Source: Actinostola sp. cb2023 (Eukaryota; Cnidaria; Anthozoa; Actiniaria; Actinostolidae). From it: 64,000 nucleotides of DNA. The DNA lies in NCBI GenBank assembly GCA_033675265.1, contig JAUJYZ010001001.1, positions 85,001 through 149,000 of the forward strand. The letters are read 5' to 3'. This document shows, one piece after another, positions 23,322 to 32,268 of the stretch. The notes below the pieces were generated by a model that saw only the letters and a list, made by a program, of their open reading frames with translations, had not been told where the DNA came from and searched no databases. A program made the position numbers and the translations under genes. Numbering within the stretch: the first letter of the stretch is position 1; every line of letters begins with the position of its first letter.

Positions 23322-26263
23322 CTGACTTTAATATAGTGGGTAAGTAAACTTACGGCATAAAACAGGAAAGTTGGTTGACTTCTCATTCTGTATTTCTCTA
23401 ATGACTCAATGTTATCAGTTTCGGCCTGTTCAAAGCATATACAAAATAATCATCATCAACATATCCTAATGCAGTACTTTATACTACATTGTGTATTACT
23501 AAATGATTCTATTACAAGTGTCAAGGTGTGTTCTTCTGTTTAAGGTGATGTTACTCAGGATGGTTTTGTGTGAGAAATAATAGTAACTCATACAATAATA
23601 ATAATGAGATAAATCACAAACAAACCATGGCAAAGTGAAGCAAGTCATCTCCCAACTCATTCTTGAGTCTTTTGAAAGAGCTGATTATGGCTTTACAGGG
23701 TCCACACCATGCAGAGTAACCATCAACAACTGTAAAAACAAACACAATTCCATATACACCAGAGTGCAAAAGAGTGCTTCCTCATGCTGGAAACAGAGTG
23801 AGGATGCGAGATGAATAGGGTACTCATCCTGAAAACAGAACTCATGGGGGATCAGGGAGAGGGAGAGGAGGGTGCGCATCCTGGAAACAGAACTCATGGG
23901 CGATCAGGGAGAGGGAGAGGAAGGTGCTCATCCTGGAAACAGAACTAATGGGGGATGGTCGGAAAGGGAGAGGAGGGCGCTCATCATGGAAACAGAACTC
24001 ATGGGGAATGGTGGGAGAGGGAGGGGAGGTTGCTTGCTCATCCTGGTAACAGAACTTATGGGGGATGGTGGGATAGGGAGAGGAGGGTGCTCATCCTGGA
24101 AACAGAACTTATGGGGGATGGTGGGAGATGGAGAGGAGGGTGCACATCCTGGAAACATAACTCATGGGTGATCAGGGAGAGGGAGAGGAGGGCGCTCATC
24201 CTGGAAACAGAACTCATGGAGAATGGTGGTAGAGGGAGAGGAGGGTGCTTGCTCATCCTGGTAACAGAAATTTTGGGGGATGGTGGGAGAGCAAGAGGAG
24301 GCTTCTCATCTTGGAAACAGAATTCATGGGGGATGGTGGGAGAGGGAGAAGAGGGCGTTCATCCTGGAAACAGAACATGGGGGATGGTGGGAGAAGGAGA
24401 GGAGGGTGCTCATCCTGGAAACAGAACTCATGGGGAATGGTGGGAGAGGGAGAGGAGGGTGCTTGCTCATCCTGGTAACAGAACTTATGGGGGATGGTGG
24501 GAGAGGAAAGAGGAGGGTGCTCATCCTGGAAACAGAACTTATGGGGGATGGTCGGAGAGGGATAGGAGGGTGTTCATCCTGGAAAGAGAACTTATGGGGG
24601 ATGGTGGTGGGAGAGCAAGAGGAGGGTGCTGCTCATCCTGGAAACAGAACTTATGGGGGATGGTGGGAGAGGGAGAGGAGTTCATCCTTTCATCCTGGAG
24701 AACATCCTGGAAGGAACTTATGGGTGGGAGAGGAAGAGGAGGTTGCTCATCCTGAAAACAGAATTTATGGGGGATGGTGGGAGAGGGGAGGAGGTTGCTC
24801 ATCCATGGAGAGGGAGAGGAGGAGGCTTGCTCATCCTGGAAACAGAACTTATGGGGGATGGGGGGGAGAGGAGGGGGCACATCCTGGAAACAGAACTTAT
24901 GGGGGATGGTGGGAGAGGGAGAGGAGGGGTGCTCATCCTGGAAACAGAACTTATGGGGGATGGTGGGAGAGGGAGAGGAGGGGTTCTCATCCTGGAAACA
25001 GAACTCATGGGGGATGGTGGGAGAGGGAGAGGAGGGCGCTCATCCTGGAAACAGAACTTATGGGGGATGGTGGGAGAGGGAGAGGAGGGTGCTCATCCTG
25101 GAAACAGAACTCATGGGGGATGGTGGGAGAGGGAGAGGAGGTTGCTTCCTCATCCTGGAAACAGAACTTATGGGGGATGGTGGGAGAGGGAGAGGAGGGT
25201 GCTCATCCTGGAAACAGAACTATGGGGGATGGGGGGGATGGTTCATCCTGGAAACAGGGAGAGGGGAGAGGAGGGCTTGCTCATCCTGGAAACAGAACTT
25301 ATGGGGGATGGTGGGAGAGGAAGAGGAGGGTGCTCATCCTGGAAACAGAACTCATGGGGAATGGTGGGAGAGGGAGAGGAGGTTGCTTCCTCATCCTGGA
25401 AACAGAACTTATGGGGGATGGTGGGAGAGGGAGAGGAGGGTGTTCATCCTGGAAAACAGAACTTATGGGGGATGGTGGGGAGAGGGAGAGGAGGGCACTC
25501 ATCCTGGAAACAGAACTTCATGGGGGATGGTGGGAGAGGGAGAGGAGGGTGCTTGCTCATCCTGGAAAACAGAACTTATGGGGGATGGGTGGGAGAGGGA
25601 GAGAAGGGTGCTCATCCTGGAAACAGAACTCATGGGGGATGGTGGGAGAGGAGAGGGAGAGGAGGGTGCTTGTTCATCCTGGAAACAGAACTTATGGGGG
25701 ATGGTGGGAGAGGGAGAGGAGGAGGGTGCTCATCCTGGAAACAGAACTTATGGGGGATGGTGGGAGAGGGAGAGGAGGGCGCTCATCCTGGAAACAGAAC
25801 TCATGGGGAATGGTGGGAGAGGGAGAGGAGGGTGCTCATCCTGGAAACAGAACTTATGGGGGATGGTGGGAAAGGGAGAGGAGGGCGCTCATTCTGGAAA
25901 CAGAACTTATGGGGAATGGTGGGAGATGGAGAGGTTGCTTCCTCATCCTGGTAACAGAACTTATGGGGGATGGTGGGAGAGGGAGAGGAGGGTTCTTCAT
26001 CCTGGAAACAGAACTTATGGGAGTTCAGGGGGAGAGGGAGAGGAGGGCGTTGATCATCCTGGAAACAGAACTTATGGGGGATGGTGGGAGAGGGAGAGGA
26101 GGGCGTTGATCATGACACTATTTGTAAATTTTTCAGATATTTTGTAGAATTTGCTAAGGACTAGAAGCATGACTGCATGGCTGCTAATGTAAGCTTCTGA
26201 CATACCTATCATTCCTTCTTTAGTCAACAATTCCTCCCACTGGTTTTGATTCTTCACTTCAGT
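13370..26263 (-). CDS. NME8: NME8/TXNDC3-like thioredoxin-NDK protein fused to two F5/8C (discoidin) domains
   Basis: NME8/TXNDC3 proteins belong to axonemal dynein intermediate-chain type complexes of cilia and flagella. The minus-strand exons are 26206-26263, 23626-23729, 23354-23425, 22494-22610, 22269-22407, 22064-22123, 21751-21833, 21528-21655, 21068-21199, 20736-20810, 20365-20483, 20029-20173, 19419-19526, 19190-19216, 18557-18708, 17796-17940, 17266-17373, 16944-17074, 16779-16826, 16124-16443, 15834-15975, 15428-15738, 14960-15101 and 13370-13947. With the leader exon at 32224-32268 they give 1162 aa with all phases consistent. Domains: thioredoxin about 16-132 with WCGPC at 42-46; acidic linker; NDK1 about 203-336 (IIKPDAV, HGCDS with His328); NDK2 about 364-500 (LIRPDAL, HGSDT with His487); NDK3 about 508-640 (VIKPEV, HGSSN with His621); F5/8C about 680-818 and 828-967; acidic E/A/P/T/S tail 971-1162. 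NDK2 has Arg in place of the first catalytic Lys. Human NME8 stops after the NDK part at 588 aa, so the discoidin half is extra. Confidence 0.88.
14960..16443 (-). other. Four exons encoding two tandem F5/8 type C domains
   Basis: Exon pairs 16124-16443 + 15834-15975 and 15428-15738 + 14960-15101 each encode one discoidin-type domain. Both have an ITASSxLD start, a NQWxQ(V/I)(N/D)(L/F)G core, a (T/S)TQGQ(N/G)GES turn, a (K/G)YSLS(Y/L)S.DGE(N/T)F block, and on the second exon VF(E/D)GNTDQ(D/E)(A/S)VV … P(K)TWN(D/E)(Q/H)IALR. Both pairs have the same phase order (1, then 0, then 1), so the second domain arose by duplicating an exon pair. The end-to-end disulfide of secreted discoidin domains is not evident, which suits an intracellular protein. 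Confidence 0.88.
16487..16739. mobile_element. MITE in an intron of the NME8-like gene
   Basis: The ends TACTACCATTTGC and GCAAATGGTAGTA are inverted repeats. The similarity runs inward for about 35 bp at each end (CAAGC[G/A]TGGAGC[G/A]TGGA), and further inverted segments lie inside (AAACGTAAACAAAC against GTTTGTTTACGTTTTGAAA). No open reading frame was found. Confidence 0.6.
18004..18507. mobile_element. hAT-type MITE in an intron of the NME8-like gene
   Basis: The left end CAGGGGCATAGCCAG is mirrored by CTGGCTACTCCCCTTG on the right. GCAATA flanks both ends (before 18004 and from about 18507). CAGGGG ends are characteristic of hAT elements. The interior is AT-rich with no coding potential. 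Confidence 0.6.
18929..19045. repeat. Foldback with about 35-bp arms
   Basis: TAGATGCACAGATGACATCA onward pairs with the segment ending GTCATTTATAATTGTGCATC. The arms also share AAAATGT(A/G)GTGAGAACAA. It is a short inverted repeat within an intron, probably a degraded MITE. Confidence 0.5.
19190..19216 (-). other. 27-nt symmetric microexon inside NDK2, possible cassette exon
   Basis: This exon has good flanking signals (ctaatag/TACTGC and GCAAG/GTAAGG) and phase 2 on both sides, so including or skipping it keeps the frame. It adds nine residues (TAEEATGAS) between APES and LRAQF, a junction that is continuous in ordinary NDK domains. The added residues resemble the end of the preceding exon (ATEEAPES), suggesting a duplicated exon tail. 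Confidence 0.6.
19855..20012. mobile_element. MITE abutting a coding exon of the NME8-like gene
   Basis: CTGGCCCCTTGTTACACGAA…GGTGAATAGCGCTATCCA is mirrored by TGGATAGCGCTATTCACC…CGTGCAACTGGGGCCTGG. The inner part holds further GATAAGTGCTATCC-type repeats. Its edge lies only about 15 bp from the donor of exon 20029-20173. Confidence 0.7.
22683..23340. other. Low-complexity and repeat-rich intron stretch with two poly-G runs
   Basis: The intron between exons 22494-22610 and 23354-23425 carries G runs at about 22734-22750 and 23288-23320 and a T-run/A-run region near 22805-22830. A GACGTTTA/GGACGTTA repeat lies near the first run. It looks like an old insertion with unstable homopolymers, and assembly length there is unreliable. 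I saw no coding exon in it. Confidence 0.5.
23783..26112 (+). repeat. 2.3-kb purine-rich minisatellite, unit about 53 bp, about 40 or more copies
   Basis: The unit reads TGCTCATCCTGGAAACAGAA followed by CT(T/C)ATGGGGGATGGTGGGAG and AGGGAGAGGAGGG. It sits in the thioredoxin-region intron (26206 donor to 23729 acceptor) of the minus-strand gene, so the transcript carries the pyrimidine-rich complement. The plus strand is almost all purine apart from the TCATCCT block. The 53-bp period shifts frame each unit, and the plus strand is open in all three frames for long distances (up to about 600 codons). These frames are not genes. Confidence 0.93.
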
Positions 26264-26796
26264 CTGTATAATTTTGAAAAAATACAACATTAATGGTTAT
26301 GTTCAGTATTTAAATCAAATAATGGCTGTGAACACAAGAGAGATGGTTGTTTTGCTTCAGTTAGGGGCAGGTCGTTTATTACCTGGGAGAGGGGTGGCAG
26401 TTTTTTTCAATTAGAACAAAATTAAAAATGACCCCCATGCTAATGGGATTTGTTTGAAAATGACCCCACCACTCTTATCGAGTAAAAAGCTTTCAATTCT
26501 ATTGCCGTATTCTTGAGGATTACAGTTGTAGAGATATTCTTAGACGACCAGATAGAGTTGACACTTTCCGAATATAAGAATTTGAAATTGCTTCTTCAGT
26601 AGCTATGGGCATTTCACTACTAAGAGACTTTTTATAGTCGACTTGAGGCATTTGGTAATGAATTACGTGGCACAATCCGAGTCAGAGATCTGAGTGAAAG
26701 TGATTGTTTTGGAAGTCTGTTTAATATGAAGCATTTTGACAGGTTATATTACATATGGTCATATACACCTGTTTTCAACGGAGTCAAAAAAAACAT

Positions 26797-26862
26797 GATC
26801 GGATCAAGGATCGGATCATCGGATCGGACCATCGGATCGGACCATCGGATCGGAATCATATT
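26797..26862. repeat. GATCGG-type array, left copy
   Basis: Repeats of GGATCGGA(T/C)CATC. This is the same array as 29366-29600 but in reverse orientation, so the two could form the arms of an inverted repeat of about 2.8 kb. Confidence 0.6.
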
Positions 26863-27959
26863 TTCTGATAATAATAAAATATAAAATAGTGAGTACTGTT
26901 GAGTTTGGTTATCTTAGCACCCATGAATAGGCTGTAAAACATATTTATGTTTTCCATGCATTTGTTGACTTTATGTATGTCAGTAGGTAAAGGTTTTTTA
27001 CTTTTCACATCTATCCCATGCAACAATAACGCGAATCCCAAAAGTGTGTTCACAACATCTACCAGTTAATTTTTCTGTGAAGTTTTCACTTGTCTTTTGT
27101 GAAGATTTCATTAATCCAACCCTGAACTGTGAAGAGATCAATACATCAATATTACATTGTAAGCTAATGTAACGGAACGAAATCCAGGCCCGGGATCCGG
27201 GTTCGTGGAGAGCGAAAGACACACGTCACGAATTAATCGGTGCTGAAACGAGTTTATTACAATTAGCAAATTTATATCCACAATATAAATTATAGTTAAT
27301 GACACAACCGCATCCCGTTCTGTACATATAAGTTGAGTAGAAGCGAGAGATGAGCTGCCGATCACAGTCCCATGCACTGGTCACGCATCAGCTCATCTCA
27401 ACCAATCAGATGCTCTGGAGCACGTGCCCGGTATATTCCAACCCACCATGGCTCTCACTGTCGTACGCTGTCTAGCACGTTGCCAGTCGCTGACAGCTTG
27501 GCTATGTTTACTTCCCACACCCACCCACCCTACTATGCCCCGCTCTCACCTCTGCTCTCAGTTCATTAGTTTTTAGTTATGATATTAGTGTGATTACTTG
27601 TACCACACAATAAGTCTACTATAAGCAACACTACTATAATTTCGCGTTTGTCCAAGTTAAACATGGTTAACTATATTTAGTTTGAACACTGTCAATTACT
27701 GAACATTTAAATCAAACATATTACCTCCATATTATTGTTATTGTAGAAGTGTAGCATTGTGCATGCAAACGTTAATGTTAAAAGATAAATTTAGTAATAA
27801 AATTGGGATGGGATGAAGTGCTCCTTTAGGTCACCCTTTCTTCCATAGACTCACAACTCTGCTTATCACATGTCCACTTCTCTGTCCCCATGGGGATGAC
27901 CAATCCCTGGGACAGTTACCATCTCTGCTTCCTCACTGTTACTATGGGGATTACTCCCC

Positions 27960-28365
27960 CTGATGCGGATTGGTTACCTGGGGGATTAGGACCCCCAAGG
28001 GTGTCTACCTGAGGGATTAGGACCCTCAAGAGGTGGTGTGCCTGGGGGATTAGGACCCCCAGGGGTGTGTACCTGAGGGATTAGTACCCTCGAAAGGTGG
28101 TGTGCCTGGGGGATTAGGACCCTCAAGAGGTGGTGTGCCCTGGGGGATTAGGACCCCCAGGGGTGTGTACCTGGGGGATTAGGACCCTCTAAAGGTGGTG
28201 TACCTGAGGGATTAGGACCCTCAAGAGGTGGTGTGCCTGGGGGATTAGGACCCCCAGGGGTGTGTACCTGAGGGATTAGGACCCTCAAGCGGTGGTGTGC
28301 CTGGGGGATTAGGATCCCCAGGGATGTGTACCTGAGGGATTAGGACCCTCAAGGGTGTGATGGTT
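27960..28365. repeat. Minisatellite of GGGGATTAGGACCCCCA-type units
   Basis: About a dozen units of 30-33 bp alternate between GGGGATTAGGACCCCCAGGG + GTGTGTACCT and GAGGGATTAGGACCCTCAAG + AGGTGGTGTGCCT. Each unit contains a short palindrome (GGGG…CCCC or GAGGG…CCCTC), so the array could form a series of small hairpins. In several units paired substitutions keep the palindrome. Confidence 0.85.
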
Positions 28366-28536
28366 CTAGGGTGTCCCTTATCTATTTCCTATGGAGTGCT
28401 TCATCCTCACCCCCTTACCCCACAAATTGTGTATGTCTACTGTTATGGGATAGTGGGTTGGAGTCATTAACACCAGGTCTACAAAGCTGGATTTAATTAA
28501 ACTTGAACTGATTTACAGAACTTATATACACCGAAT

Positions 28537-28683
28537 TGAAATATGGCGACCAATTTGAATAACTATTGTTCTTTGACTGACCAACCTCGTGTTCACATGG
28601 AAACACAAAAGCGTTTTCACATGAATGAGGTTGGTCAGTCCAGAACAATAGTTATTCAAATTGGTCTCCATATTTCCATTCAG
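28537..28683. mobile_element. Foldback MITE with about 50-bp arms
   Basis: TTGAAATATGGCGACCAATT followed by TGAATAACTATTGTTC is mirrored by GAACAATAGTTATTCA and AATTGGTCTCCATATTTCCA. The central part also pairs (GACTGACCAACCTC with GAGGTTGGTCAGTC). There is no coding capacity. Confidence 0.7.
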
Positions 28684-29365
28684 TGTATTCGAGAAAGAGA
28701 TTACATGGTTTATTGTAGACTTTCGAAGGACTTATAATTTGAAGGACTTGTCGCTCGGTCGCTTCGCCGCTCGCATCTGGGATCTACAAGAGAGGTCAAC
28801 TTGTGGCAAGTCTAGATTTATTGTGGAATCATTGGGGTTAAATTAAACAGTGCGACGATCGAGACAACAGCAACACGAGCCCGAGTGTCAAGTCATACGC
28901 ATTGACAACTAGTTCACATGAATAACATGACTCGTCACACCCATTCAAAACTGAAATGACGATCTGTCTGTAATCAGTGAATATCACCTTCGACATGACA
29001 CTCACAGACAAACGACATGACACTCACAGACAAACAAACCTTGCAATGAGTCCCAGCTTCACTATATTATCGCTCTAGTTCAACGACACTTTGAAATATA
29101 TTATTCTTAGTATTGATGAGGATACATTTAATTTCAATTCAGCTAAACTGAGATACATTGTTGACGTCGCCATTTTGACTAGTAACACTTGAAACACTTG
29201 TCTTTTGTCACTTGTAATTGTCTCTACGCACCAGTTCGTGCAAGAACTCGCCTTTTAGAAGGGCCGTATCAGGACCGTATGAATATCAATTTACAAGAAT
29301 GCATCCTATAGCTATTTGTTTATTAGAACATATTTTTATTCAGAATTATATTCGTGAATTTTGTA

Positions 29366-29600
29366 TTCAGATCATTGATCCGATCCCATGATCCGATCCG
29401 ATCCCATGATCCGATCCGATGATCCGATCCTATGATCCGATCCGATGATCCGATCCGATCCGATGATCCGATCCGATGATCTGATCCGATCCGATGATCT
29501 GATCCGATCCGATGATCTGATCCGATGATCCGATCCGATGATCCGATCCGATGATCCGATCCGATCCAATGATCCGATCCGATGATCCAATCCGATGATC
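29366..29600. repeat. GATCCGATCC minisatellite
   Basis: About 235 bp of ATGATCCGATCCGATGATCC-type repeats, open in two minus-strand frames (SSDRIIGSD-type peptides) only because of the period. Its reverse-oriented relative is at 26797-26862. Confidence 0.9.
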
Positions 29601-29624
29601 TGTTCCAGGTTTTGTTGACACCGA

Positions 29625-29798
29625 GTTTTCAAAAACATTGTCCATTTACAAAATACAAAATAGTAAATGGTAGAAAGGAATTAATTAGAGAAACAAAAGA
29701 AATGCACTCAAGCTGAACTCTGGCTCATTGTTTCTCTAGTTAATTCCTTTCTACTATTTACTATTTTGTATTTTGTAAATGGACAACAATTTTGAAAA
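29625..29798. mobile_element. Foldback MITE with about 60-bp arms
   Basis: GTTTTCAAAAACATTGTCCA and the following TTTACAAAATACAAAATAGTAAAT are mirrored by ATTTACTATTTTGTATTTTGTAAATGG ending ACAATTTTGAAAAC. The loop is about 40 bp. It ends just before the target duplication of the next element. Confidence 0.7.
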
Positions 29799-29810
29799 CA
29801 GGGGTATATA

Positions 29811-30283
29811 TAGCCTGCGAATACAGCCGCTTTTTTCGCTCACCATAGGGGTCTCCCGAAAGAAGCGTCTGCGTTGTGAGGCCAACATTCCTGTACTGTG
29901 ACGTCATTTTTGACCCGATTCTGGTCAAAGAAGCTGATTGGTCAGCTTGCTGGTAATCGCATTATTTCTGTTATTTGCATAAATTAAACTCACCGAAACC
30001 AGAACGACCAGAACAATGTCGAGCTGCGGGCGACTGTATCGGACTTATCATGTGCACAGATGAATAAAATCATGTTCTACAATAATTATGATTGCCGAAT
30101 CAACAAATGCAGGCCGTTTGGAAGTAGTGTTCACGACATGAGCGGCTGTGTTGTATCAGATTTACAACACGAGCTGTCATGACCTCAGAGGTCACAGTAC
30201 AGGAATGTTGGCCTCACAACGCAGACACTTCTTTCGGGAGACCCCTGTGGCGAGCATAAAAAAGCGGCTGTATTCGCAGGCTA
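29811..30283. mobile_element. TIR element (473 bp) with about 90-bp ends and 9-bp target duplication
   Basis: TAGCCTGCGAATACAGCCGC at 29811 onward is mirrored at 30264-30283. The terminal repeats continue for about 90 bp (…GGGGTCTCCCGAAAGAAG…GAGGCCAACATTCCTGTACT). Identical GGGTATATA flanks (29802-29810 and 30284-30292) are the target duplication. Long TIRs with a 9-bp duplication are typical of Mutator-like elements. There is no transposase frame. Confidence 0.8.
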
Positions 30284-30834
30284 GGGTATATATTACATAG
30301 CAAAAATAACGAATATTGTCCATATTAAATGAGCAGTAGCATGGATGTTCTGGGATTATTTGTTGTAGATAAATTATTGATTTCAGAGCTTGAGCTGGGC
30401 TGAAATGACGTGGTAGATGTACCCGAGGTAAGTGCAACCTCAAAATGAGGAACCAAAATGGTGCATTTTTCAAAAATGACCCCCCAGCAATTCCACCGGT
30501 CCTCCCTCCCAGGTAATAAACTACCCGCCCCATAAATGTACTTGTAGGATATAAAGATGATCATTAGGATCATGTTCAAAATTGATAATAGCTGAGTTCA
30601 TGTTGTGCGATGTCCCTGAGCTCATACAAAAATTGCAACAGACATGATACATTTAAATCAGGCTTAACAACATGTGTCAGTAATAGTGACACATTTATAC
30701 AATATCCAACATAGCAACAGTTACTGCAACAATTTTAAAGTTATTTCATGATGAAGAGGTGTTTCAAATGGCTGGGTCTACGAAACAGGAGTAAAGAGGC
30801 TGCATGTGTATTTACATACATGTATGTAAGCATT

Positions 30835-31367
30835 AGTAGTAGTGAATGGCCGGTTCTGGCGCAAAATGAAATACTACTACAAAATGTATATTATATCTTA
30901 TTTTATAAGATATAATTCCATAATTCCCATCTTATAGATCCATCAAATAATTTCCCAAAAGCAACACCTCTGATGATATCCCTAGAAATTTTTCCCATTG
31001 CTCTCCACCCCTCCTTCCAATGGATTTATTTAATGTATTCATCTCATAGATTATCATATTATCGTCATCCAGGGAGACTTTGATTGATTTCAAATAAGAA
31101 TTTTGAATTCCATAATTCCCATCTTATAGATCCATCAAATATTTCCCAAAAGCGTCCTCTCTGATGGTATACCTATAAATAATTCCAATCGGGGTGGAGA
31201 GCAATGGGAAAAATTTCTAGGGATATCATCAGAGGTGTTGCTTTTGGGAAATTATTTGATGGATCTATAAGATGGGAATTATGGAATTATATCTTATAAA
31301 ATAAGATATAATATACATTTTGTAGTAGTATTTCATTTTGCGCCAGAACCGGCCATTCACTACTACT
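30835..31367. mobile_element. 533-bp foldback element with about 180-bp arms
   Basis: AGTAGTAGTGAATGGCCGGT onward (30835) is mirrored to 31367, and the arms stay nearly identical for about 180 bp, with only a few mismatches. Flanking GCATT (30830-30834 and 31368-31372) may be a 5-bp target duplication. The loop carries a third, direct, partial copy of the arm (31108-31160), so arm rearrangement has occurred. Confidence 0.82.
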
Positions 31368-32223
31368 GCATTCAAGTGTTATTTCATATGTTTCCAAAAT
31401 TTTAGAAGCACAGTAGATATACATGTAGATGGTCATTCCCACTGTACATGTATACATGTATAAAGGGTTGCCATGCAGTTACTTAATGGTAACCAGGTAG
31501 CTATATATATAGCCCTAATGTATTATAAGTGCTGATGAAATAATAATATTATATCATTGATGACTCCAATGAACTATATTTATCTGCTTAATACTATTGT
31601 AATCATTACAATAATATTATTATTGCTTAAGAAATGCAGAACTTGCACAAGGCAATGTTGCATTAGTCTTCAAACAATGACCTCTGAAATGAACAGTTAC
31701 ATATGATTGATTAAACTCATATGTACTCAAGTTGCTGAAAGTTATAAGTCCACTAACTCTACTTACATGATGCTAGCTGAATACTATTTTGACAATAATC
31801 TTAGAAGTATTCAACATTCCCCTTCAATAACAACAGTAATATAACATGCGAAATATTGCTATAAAGTATAAAATCGTAACTATTATAATGAACACCACAG
31901 GATCCAAACTGTTGCTAACGACAAAATACAATTCCCTTGGGAAACCTTCCTAAAGGAACAATCAAATCCTCTTTCTGTCCATAACGTAAGCAACAAACTA
32001 CACGTGTTTTCGTTCCTAAAATGATAATTATTAGCTTTTGAAGAGAACATTTCGAGCCTAAACTGGCTAAAGTTGAGCAGTCATGCTAAAGTCTGCTTCT
32101 GTGAACTCAATAACAGCGTTTTTTTAGCGCCTAGAGTAATTTGAAATGATTGTTTTGGAGGTGGTTTAGTCGGATGATCATTGTTGGTCTTAGAATAGAC
32201 TAATCTCAAATTGATATTCTTGC

Positions 32224-32268
32224 CTGTAATGGTCTTTGGGCATCTGGGTTCTTCTTGATGTACGCCAT
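32224..32268 (-). CDS. Candidate first coding exon of the NME8-like gene
   Basis: A 45-nt minus-strand exon with ATG at 32268 encodes MAYIKKNPDAQRPLQ and ends CAG/GCAAGA, a GC-AG type donor. NME8 proteins begin with a short lysine-containing leader ending in LQ immediately before the thioredoxin strand, and phase 0 matches the acceptor at 26263 (ATACAG/ACTGAAGTG). The alternative is that translation starts at the in-frame ATG at 26290. I prefer the leader exon because TTTTTTCAAAATTATACAG looks like an acceptor tract. The exon is inferred. Confidence 0.42.

Larger units (their letters stand above)
26364..30531. mobile_element. Large element with inverted ends (about 4.2 kb), nested contents
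   Basis: GGGGCAGGTCGTTTATTACC at 26364 onward is mirrored by GGTAATAAACTACCCGCCCC ending at 30531, and an AAAATGACCCCC-type block lies just inside both ends. Inside that are oppositely oriented GATCGG arrays (26797-26862 and 29366-29600). No transposase frame was recognised. It could be one composite element or two opposed solo copies. Confidence 0.45.
26264..32223. other. First intron of the NME8-like gene, filled with nested mobile elements
   Basis: If 32224-32268 is the leader exon, this 6-kb stretch is its intron. It holds the large inverted-end element 26364-30531, the 533-bp foldback at 30835-31367, arrays and smaller foldbacks listed below, and AT-rich sequence from 31400 to 32200. 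I saw no convincing coding exon inside. The short open frames at 27138-27377 and 28838-29023 lack splice and family support. Confidence 0.45.

Noticed and set aside
24280..26147. Open frames of up to about 600 codons ([15 protein letters not shown] repeats)
   Set aside because: All three plus-strand frames are open because a 53-bp purine-rich unit lacks stops. There is no start context, splice signal or domain, and it lies antisense within an intron.
27167..27380. Possible solo LTR starting TGTAACGGAACG
   Set aside because: No paired LTR, primer-binding site or target duplication could be identified; the resemblance to LTR ends is too short.
29372..29645. Minus-strand frames with SSDRIIGSD repeats
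   Set aside because: Produced by the GATCCGATCC array; no splice or start support.
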